Of a stretch of 22,461 nt of DNA, positions 17,037 through 22,461 are shown in pieces (position 1 is the stretch's first letter; every line of letters begins with the position of its first letter). Source of the DNA: an uncultured Flavobacteriales bacterium (GTDB lineage Bacteria; Bacteroidota; Bacteroidia; Flavobacteriales; Schleiferiaceae). The notes beneath the pieces were generated by a model. The model searched no databases, was not told where the DNA came from, and saw only the letters and a list, made by a program, of their open reading frames with translations. The stretch lies in contig CAIJMB010000081.1 of the NCBI GenBank assembly GCA_903821715.1, forward strand, positions 1-22,461. The letters are read 5' to 3'. Position numbers and translations under genes: made by a program.

Positions 17037-19310
17037 AAAGCCAGTGACGAGATAGCTGCGCCGAATCGGGCGGCCTTCAGACGGGGTGAAGCGGAATTCC
17101 CAAAGCCAGTTTTGGCGGTCGGGCGGCGGGTCGGAGGCTTCGAGCTGGTGCTGGGGCGCAATGGGTTGCGGCGCCGTCCACGGGGTAGCCCAGCGGCCGT
17201 CGGGGTCGGTCCAACGGGTTTCGAGCAGCCAGGCGCGGTCGGGGTCGAGGTTCCAGGCAAGTTGGGGCGGCCACTGGCGCTGGACGAGGTCGAATTGGCC
17301 CTCGGAAGGTTGCGGAGCGGGTTGGGGCCAGCGGCCCGGGGTGGCTGAATCTGTTCGGGTGTGGGCCCAGTCGTCGGGGTCCGGGCCGCGGCGCTCTAGG
17401 GACATTCCTTCGCCTTTGCCTGGGGTTTCGCGGATTTTTTCGGGGAATTGGTGAGGCGAAACCCGTGCCCAGTCAATTCGGAGTCCGTCGCTTCGGCGGA
17501 GTTCGAGGGTGCCTCCGTCGTCGGTCAGCGGAAGGGCGTGGGATGAGGCGCCCGGCCCGCCCGGCACCGCCGGCCGGGCCCAGGCCCCGGGGCGCGGGGC
17601 GCCCCGAGGCCCCGCCGCAGAATCGCCGGCCGGATAGCGGCGCGCCACCGCAAGGGGGTCCGCCGCCCCGAACATCACTTGGCCGGGCAGCAGAAACCGG
17701 CCGGCGACCGCGGCACGGCGCCACGCCAATGAATCACCCGAAGCCCAAAAGAGCTGCGACAGGTCGAGGACGCGGCCACTCAGATTCCGAAGCTCTGCGA
17801 AGCGCCCTTCACCGGGGAGGGGATTGAACAAGATTTCGGTAATCTGAAGCTCGCCCGAATCGGGAACGGCGGGCCAACCCGCGGCAATGAGGGTGCAGTC
17901 CCCGGGGGTTCCGTCGGCGTGCACCCAGTCGGGAATTAGGGGAAGCTCAAAGCCGTCGCCCGGAATTACGGGCCAGCGCCCCGAACCCGAATGACCGATC
18001 CATCGCAGATCGGTGCGCTCGGCATGGGGGCGGGTGGCGACCCAAATTCCGCCTGAAAAACGAGACAGCGCCAACGAATCAAAGGGGTAGTGAGCGGGAG
18101 TGCTCAAGGGCAAGGGGTGGCGCCAGTCGACGTGCAGGACGCTGTCGGCAAGCAGTCCGAGGATTCCGCCCTTTCGCTGCCCAACTGGGGCAAACTCGAT
18201 GCGGCCTGGGCTCGACCCGAGGGCATTGCGAGATGATTGCCAGACTCTGGTCATCGCGGCGAGTTGGGGATCCGCCTCGAGCGACCATCCGCCCAAGGAC
18301 TTGTCGGTGGGCTGGTGCATGTCGGGCTGGGTGCGGCCCCAGGCCACGAGCTGGCTGTCGGCCGTTTCGAGCGACCAAAAGGCGGCCGAGGCGGTCAGCT
18401 CCAGCGGCGCGTTCCAAATCTGCACGGAATCGGGCCAGTCCTCGCGGGCGTCGGCGAGCAGCAGTACTTCCCCGGGCTGCAGCACCCGGTCGGGCAGCTG
18501 CCAGCGGCCCGTGCCGTGGGTGAATGTCCAGCCGACGGCACGGCAGGCGGAATCGGCGGTGACAAGGAGCTCGACAAAGTCTCCGGGAGCGGATTGCCAG
18601 CTGACGCGAGGGTCGGGGTCGACCAGGAATTCGGTGACCGCGACGTCACCGGGGCGGGCGGCGGCGAGGGGCTGCCGCACGTGCAACGCCGCCGCCGCAA
18701 ACGATAAGGGGCCCCAGCGGACGCTGCGCGTCCGCGTGGCCGTCACGGTAGCTCCGAAGCGCACTTCGCCCAAGGCATCCGCACTCGAGTCGGCATTGCC
18801 CCAGGCGGAACCGCTGTCGAGCACCACACCGAGGGTGTCGCGAAGGACCCACGCGAGCCGATGGCCGGCCGCAGAATCCCACGTCCACGACCAGTCAACC
18901 ACCGAGGCGGCACGGTCAAGCAAACCCGAGGAACTAGCGGCCAGTAGCAGTCCGTCCGAACGCCGCGTGAGCCGCAACTGGTCGCTGCTGCGACCCAATT
19001 CGAGGCGGTAGCCGCCTGACGTGGCCGTGTCGCGTACCTCCCAAAAGGCGAAGTTGGACGACGAGGGGTTGAAGTCGAGGCGCACACGGCCCGAGGCCTG
19101 GGCCGGCCTAGTCCCCATGCCGGTGCGCCACAGCGCATAGGTTCCGGCTGAGGGAGCTGCCAAACGCAGTTCCGCCCCGCCGTCAAAGGCGAAGGTATCT
19201 CCCTGCCACGCCGACAAGCCGGCCGACCAACCCTCGGTCCACGGGCCCCACTGGGCCCAAAGGCCCTGGGCAAGCAGCCCAAGGCTCAACGCAATTAACC
19301 TGTTCATCAT
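17034..19310 (-). CDS. Secreted lamin-tail-domain protein
   Basis: A 758-residue exported protein of unknown role. A signal peptide ends near residue 20 (MMNRLIALSLGLLAQGLWAQ). Residues ~25-205 look like a beta-sandwich. A lamin-tail-like domain begins at ~223 (VAVTEFLVDPDPRVSW...FVELLVTAD...LQPGEVLLLAD). A second begins at ~486 (LQITEILFNPLPGEGRFAELRNLSGRVLDLSQLF...LLPGQV). Such domains are frequent in Bacteroidota surface proteins. A short C-terminal segment (FRFTPSEGRPIRRSYLVTGF) does not match a type A sorting domain, so export beyond the periplasm is uncertain. Residues ~562-587 are a Gly/Ala/Pro/Arg-rich insert coded by an extremely GC-rich patch. Two ATGs (19310, 19307) are possible starts. 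It is divergent from asd with overlapping promoter elements. The stop codon lies in a 14-bp tandem repeat. Confidence 0.85.
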   Translation of the reverse strand: MMNRLIALSLGLLAQGLWAQWGPWTEGWSAGLSAWQGDTFAFDGGAELRLAAPSAGTYALWRTGMGTRPAQASGRVRLDFNPSSSNFAFWEVRDTATSGGYRLELGRSSDQLRLTRRSDGLLLAASSSGLLDRAASVVDWSWTWDSAAGHRLAWVLRDTLGVVLDSGSAWGNADSSADALGEVRFGATVTATRTRSVRWGPLSFAAAALHVRQPLAAARPGDVAVTEFLVDPDPRVSWQSAPGDFVELLVTADSACRAVGWTFTHGTGRWQLPDRVLQPGEVLLLADAREDWPDSVQIWNAPLELTASAAFWSLETADSQLVAWGRTQPDMHQPTDKSLGGWSLEADPQLAAMTRVWQSSRNALGSSPGRIEFAPVGQRKGGILGLLADSVLHVDWRHPLPLSTPAHYPFDSLALSRFSGGIWVATRPHAERTDLRWIGHSGSGRWPVIPGDGFELPLIPDWVHADGTPGDCTLIAAGWPAVPDSGELQITEILFNPLPGEGRFAELRNLSGRVLDLSQLFWASGDSLAWRRAAVAGRFLLPGQVMFGAADPLAVARRYPAGDSAAGPRGAPRPGAWARPAVPGGPGASSHALPLTDDGGTLELRRSDGLRIDWARVSPHQFPEKIRETPGKGEGMSLERRGPDPDDWAHTRTDSATPGRWPQPAPQPSEGQFDLVQRQWPPQLAWNLDPDRAWLLETRWTDPDGRWATPWTAPQPIAPQHQLEASDPPPDRQNWLWEFRFTPSEGRPIRRSYLVTGF

Positions 19311-19313
19311 CCG

Positions 19314-19321
19314 TACTTTTG
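19314..19321 (+). promoter_or_regulatory. -7 promoter element of asd
   Basis: TACTTTTG followed by C is a perfect TAnnTTTG match, with 28 nt to the asd ATG. It lies 3 nt from the divergent -7 element of the lamin-tail gene. Confidence 0.55.
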
Positions 19322-19324
19322 CGT

Positions 19325-19332
19325 CAAACCTA
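19325..19332 (-). promoter_or_regulatory. -7 promoter element of the lamin-tail gene
   Basis: The minus strand reads TAGGTTTG, a perfect TAnnTTTG match, with 14 nt to the ATG at 19310. Its predicted start site (~19321) falls inside the asd -7 element. Confidence 0.5.
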
Positions 19333-19349
19333 AATCCCCCTGCCGCGCT

Positions 19350-20348
19350 ATGCGTTTAGCTCTAGTTGGTGCCACCGGAATGGTCGGCGAAGTCATGCGA
19401 AAAGTCCTTGTGGAACGAGGGTTTCCGGTCACGGAATTTATTCCGGTGGCCTCCGAGAAATCCGCGGGAAGCATTTTACACTGGAATGGGGCTGACTACG
19501 TCGTGCGCACCCTTGCTGAGGCCGTGGAGCTGAAGCCCGACCTCGCCATCTTTTCGGCGGGCGGAAGCACCTCGCTCGAGTGGGCGCCCAAGTTCGCTGC
19601 GGTGGGCTGCTTTGTGGTCGACAACAGTTCTGCGTGGCGCATGGAGCCAGGAATTCCGCTCGTAGTGCCCGAAATCAATGCCGATGCTCTGACGGCCGAC
19701 GCCAAGATCATTGCCAACCCCAACTGCTCGACGATTCAGCTCGTGATGGCCCTCAAGCCGCTGCACGACGTGCATCCGATTCGTACCGTGCGCGTCAGCA
19801 CCTACCAAAGCGTGACTGGGACCGGTAAAGCCGCCGTGGACCAACTCGCGAACGAACGCGCGGGCAACTTCGACGGTCCGATGGCCTACGCCTACCCGAT
19901 TGACAAGAACTGCATTCCGCACTGCGACGTGTTCCTCGAAAACGGGTACACGAAAGAAGAGATGAAGCTGCACCACGAGACCAAAAAAATCCTCGGCGAC
20001 GATTCGGTCGGGGTGAGTGCGACGGCGGTTCGGGTACCGGTTCAGGGCGGACACTCCGAGTCCGTGCTCGTAACCTTTCGCGACGCACGCCCTTCGCTCG
20101 ACACGGTGCGCCAGCTCTTGGCTGCGATGCCCGGTGTGGTGGTTCAGGACGACCCCGCCGCGAAAGAATACCCCATGCCCCGCTTTGCCGAGGGCCGCGA
20201 CGAAGTTTTTGTGGGCCGAATCCGCGAAGACGTGGTCTGCGACCGCTCGATTCACCTGTGGATTGTGGCCGACAACCTTCGAAAGGGGGCCGCAACGAAC
20301 GCCGTACAAATTGCCGAATACTTGATTTCAGCCGGAATTTTGCGGTAA
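19350..20348 (+). CDS. asd: Aspartate-semialdehyde dehydrogenase
   Basis: Reduces aspartyl phosphate to aspartate semialdehyde with NADPH, the branch point to lysine/diaminopimelate, threonine and methionine. It has 332 residues, a normal length. The N-terminal Rossmann motif is GATGMVGEVM (7-16). The catalytic cysteine is Cys126 in NPNCSTIQ, and the acid/base His235 is in RVPVQGGHSE. FSAGGSTS and DNSSAWRM are also conserved in the family. The start MRLALVGATG is unambiguous. The gene appears to stand alone: it is divergent from the lamin-tail gene and followed after 84 nt by an outer-membrane protein gene in the same direction. Confidence 0.97.
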   Translation: MRLALVGATGMVGEVMRKVLVERGFPVTEFIPVASEKSAGSILHWNGADYVVRTLAEAVELKPDLAIFSAGGSTSLEWAPKFAAVGCFVVDNSSAWRMEPGIPLVVPEINADALTADAKIIANPNCSTIQLVMALKPLHDVHPIRTVRVSTYQSVTGTGKAAVDQLANERAGNFDGPMAYAYPIDKNCIPHCDVFLENGYTKEEMKLHHETKKILGDDSVGVSATAVRVPVQGGHSESVLVTFRDARPSLDTVRQLLAAMPGVVVQDDPAAKEYPMPRFAEGRDEVFVGRIREDVVCDRSIHLWIVADNLRKGAATNAVQIAEYLISAGILR

Positions 20349-20363
20349 ACGGCGCCATAGCTG

Positions 20364-20379
20364 CTGCGGGTGACCGCAG
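20364..20379 (+). terminator. Compact hairpin between asd and the outer-membrane protein gene
   Basis: CTGCGG (20364-20369) and CCGCAG (20374-20379) form a perfect 6-bp stem with a GTGA tetraloop, 15 nt after the asd stop. No T-run follows, so termination is uncertain. Confidence 0.3.
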
Positions 20380-20407
20380 GTTCCGCGACCCACACCACAC
20401 CCCACTA

Positions 20408-20415
20408 AACCTTTG
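20408..20415 (+). promoter_or_regulatory. -7-like element of the outer-membrane protein gene
   Basis: AACCTTTG differs from TAnnTTTG at the first base and lies 17 nt before the ATG at 20433. It is a candidate only. Confidence 0.3.
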
Positions 20416-20432
20416 ACCCAAGCCACCGTCTG

Positions 20433-22461
20433 ATGAATATGTTCCTTCGAATCCTCGCCCTTTGGGTTGCCCTCGCGGCGATGCCCCTGCTCGCACAAAC
20501 CCTTATTTTGGGCCAGGTGGTCGATGGTGAAGAACCGATTCCGAACGCCGCAGTGCGTGTGATGGGTGCCAACGGACCCGTCAGCCAAACAGTGACCGAC
20601 GCTCAGGGCAACTTCCAGCTCAACGTGCCCAACGGAAGCTACCGACTTGTGGCGCGTCCGCTTGGATACCAGCCCGTGATGCGCCCGATTGAGGCCAAGG
20701 GAACCCCAATCAAACTGGGTATTTTAAAGGTAATTGCGAGCACTACCGAACTCGAAGAAGCCAAGGTCGAAGGCCAAGCTGCGCGTGCCCTTTTGGGCAT
20801 GGACCGCAAGGTCTATGACGTAGCTCAGGACCTCAACGTCCAGGGCGGTACGGGCACCGACATCTTGCGTCAAGTGCCCAACGTGTCGCTCGACATGGAC
20901 GGCAACGTGCAGCTACGCGGCGACGAAAACGTCACCATTTTGATCGACGGCCGACCCGCGTCGCTGCTCGGGTTTAGTGGAACCAACGCCTTTGACCGCC
21001 TTCCTGCCGGAAGCGTGCAGCGCGTCGAAGTCATCACCAACCCGGGCGCGCAGTTTGACGCCCAAGGTTCGGGTGGCGTCATCAACATTGTCACCAAAAA
21101 GAACCGCGAACTTCCCCTCAATGGCAATGTAGTGGCGGGTATTGGAACGAACGACAAGTACAATGCCTCGGCAAGTATTTCGGTTCCAGTGGGCAAGCTT
21201 CGGGTATTCTCCAACCTTGCATGGGACAACCGTGAGAGTTTTTCGGGCGGAACCGTAGAACGTTTTTTTGGATTCCCAGATACAACCTACACTCAGCGTC
21301 ACTGGTCGTACGGCACCAATCTTGGCGGTGGATTAAATGGCCGACTCGGAATAGACCTGCCGTTGTCCAAAGTTTGGACCGCAAACCTCTCTGTGGGCCT
21401 CAACCAAGACCAACGGAACGAATCGGACAGTACCTCGTATGAAAATGCCTCGGTGAACACCAAGTTAACTGCAGTTCAGCGAGCCACTAGTGACCGCGGT
21501 TCCGCCAATGGTGATCTCGCCTTGCGCCTTGAGCGCAAGTTCAAAACCGAGGGAGAAAAGTGGACTGTGGATGTAAACTATTCGGACCGAAGTCGCGAAG
21601 AATGGAACAACAATCAGTTCACGGCCGATACCGGATATCCGACGTTGCTGACCTACGACGGCGTGTACCTGCAGCGGTTCGAAACCAATGAGACGACGCA
21701 AAATTTCAACATTCAGACCGATGCAGAACAAGTGCTGAACAGCAAGAGCAAGCTCAGTTTGGGAGGCCGAAGCACCTATTTTGCCCGAGATAGCCGCCGA
21801 GATGCGATGTACCTCGTTTCGCCGTTCAGCAGCTCATTTATCGAGGACACGTTGCGCACGCAGTCTGTCGACCAGTGGCAATGGGTTCATGCGGCGTACG
21901 CGACCTATGGTTACGTCTTCAACCCCAAATGGAAGGCGCAACTTGGAATGCGCTATGAGGTTGCCAACCTCAGTTTTATTCTCAAAACGGGAAGTCAATT
22001 GGACTTCACCTACCCAGGCTACTTTCCTAGTGCATTTGTGACCTACTCTCCCAAAAAAGGCACTGATTTTCAAGCGAGTTATGCCATGCGGGTCAATCGT
22101 CCTGGCGAGGAGCAGCTCAACCCCATCGTAGACTACTCGAATCCGCAGTCGTTTCGGAAAGGAAATCCACTGCTCATGCCTGAGTACACGCACGCATTTG
22201 AGTTAAGTGCTGCGAAGTACGCCAAATGGGGTTCTGCGACGCTTAACGGGTACGTGCAGCATACGACGAACATGTTTTCTAGGTTCCTACAGGTAGACGG
22301 GAGCGGGCTTGTCACGGTTACCTGGGCGAACTACGACACCCGTGATCGCTATGGATTGAGTGCCAACACCATGGCGCGATGGGGCAAAAAATGGAGTCTT
22401 CAGGCCTCTGGGGACGCCTTTTGGTCCGTCATCAATGCCCAAAATCTTCAAGCTGGATTGA
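20433..22461 (+). CDS. TonB-dependent outer-membrane beta-barrel family protein, 3' end cut by window edge
   Basis: 676 codons are open to the right edge with no stop. Signal peptide ~1-22 (MNMFLRILALWVALAAMPLLAQ). Residues ~23-105 form a carboxypeptidase-regulatory-like beta domain (GQVVDGEEPIPNAAVRVMG...GNFQLNVPNGSYRLVARPLGY). A plug follows at ~120-230, with DILRQVPNVSLDMDGNVQLR, VTILIDGRPASL, VQRVEVITNPGAQFDAQG and GGVINIVTKK. The rest is barrel sequence, including YAMRVNRPGEEQLNP and YSNPQSFRKGNPLLMPEYTH. This order is that of the Bacteroidota outer-membrane beta-barrel family (OMP_b-brl_3 type), typically ~800 residues, so roughly 100-150 residues are missing. The ligand is unknown and no SusD-type partner is seen in the window. 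ATG 20439 is an alternative start. Confidence 0.9.
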   Translation, partial: MNMFLRILALWVALAAMPLLAQTLILGQVVDGEEPIPNAAVRVMGANGPVSQTVTDAQGNFQLNVPNGSYRLVARPLGYQPVMRPIEAKGTPIKLGILKVIASTTELEEAKVEGQAARALLGMDRKVYDVAQDLNVQGGTGTDILRQVPNVSLDMDGNVQLRGDENVTILIDGRPASLLGFSGTNAFDRLPAGSVQRVEVITNPGAQFDAQGSGGVINIVTKKNRELPLNGNVVAGIGTNDKYNASASISVPVGKLRVFSNLAWDNRESFSGGTVERFFGFPDTTYTQRHWSYGTNLGGGLNGRLGIDLPLSKVWTANLSVGLNQDQRNESDSTSYENASVNTKLTAVQRATSDRGSANGDLALRLERKFKTEGEKWTVDVNYSDRSREEWNNNQFTADTGYPTLLTYDGVYLQRFETNETTQNFNIQTDAEQVLNSKSKLSLGGRSTYFARDSRRDAMYLVSPFSSSFIEDTLRTQSVDQWQWVHAAYATYGYVFNPKWKAQLGMRYEVANLSFILKTGSQLDFTYPGYFPSAFVTYSPKKGTDFQASYAMRVNRPGEEQLNPIVDYSNPQSFRKGNPLLMPEYTHAFELSAAKYAKWGSATLNGYVQHTTNMFSRFLQVDGSGLVTVTWANYDTRDRYGLSANTMARWGKKWSLQASGDAFWSVINAQNLQAGL

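Noticed and set aside
17473..17827. Open frames on both strands in the GC-rich part of the lamin-tail gene.
   Set aside because: Low-complexity Gly/Pro/Arg translations expected from the GC patch, with no independent support.
20349..20432. An asd-outer-membrane protein operon.
   Set aside because: A hairpin and a separate -7-like element lie in the gap and the functions are unrelated, so co-transcription is not supported, though read-through cannot be excluded.

Overview
The window looks like a high-GC member of the Bacteroidota, most likely Flavobacteriales. The evidence is a secreted protein with a C-terminal sorting domain of the type IX secretion system, two TonB-dependent outer-membrane proteins, a secreted M1 peptidase, and many start-proximal -7 elements of the Bacteroidota form TAnnTTTG. 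No tRNA, rRNA, CRISPR array, phage or transposase gene was seen.

Layout. 1-1293 (-): adenosylhomocysteinase, cut by the left edge. 1298-2491 (+): a phosphopantetheinyl transferase fused to a NadR-like nucleoside/vitamin kinase. 2442-2592: a promoter and TPP riboswitch. The aptamer begins inside the fusion gene and controls the TonB-dependent receptor at 2593-4875, probably for thiamine. 4876-5203: a convergent gap full of degenerate repeats. 8382-5204 (-): a tight operon of tRNA adenosine deaminase, MBL-fold hydrolase and M1 peptidase. 8431-10188 (+): aspartyl-tRNA synthetase. 10392-14939 (+): a 1515-residue Asp-box/PKD cell-surface protein. 14940-15105: two terminators and a palindromic repeat family, including a 93-bp inverted-repeat element that touches the purQ stop codon. 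16875-15104 (-): agmatinase-like ureohydrolase and purQ, overlapping by 4 nt. 16888-17033: two short tandem arrays. 19310-17034 (-): a secreted lamin-tail-domain protein. 19350-20348 (+): aspartate-semialdehyde dehydrogenase. 20433-22461 (+): an outer-membrane beta-barrel protein, cut by the right edge.

Most genes are housekeeping genes (methyl cycle, aspartate-family amino acids, purines, tRNA charging and editing) interleaved with envelope or secreted proteins. The most distinctive locus is 1298-4875. There a two-domain cofactor enzyme (pantetheinylation plus a NadR-type kinase) is joined physically to a TPP-controlled vitamin receptor: the riboswitch aptamer encodes the last residues of the enzyme. 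A second theme is repeats placed exactly at gene 3' ends, where they supply or contain stop codons. A third is -7 promoter elements only 4-5 nt from start codons, which suggests leaderless transcripts.
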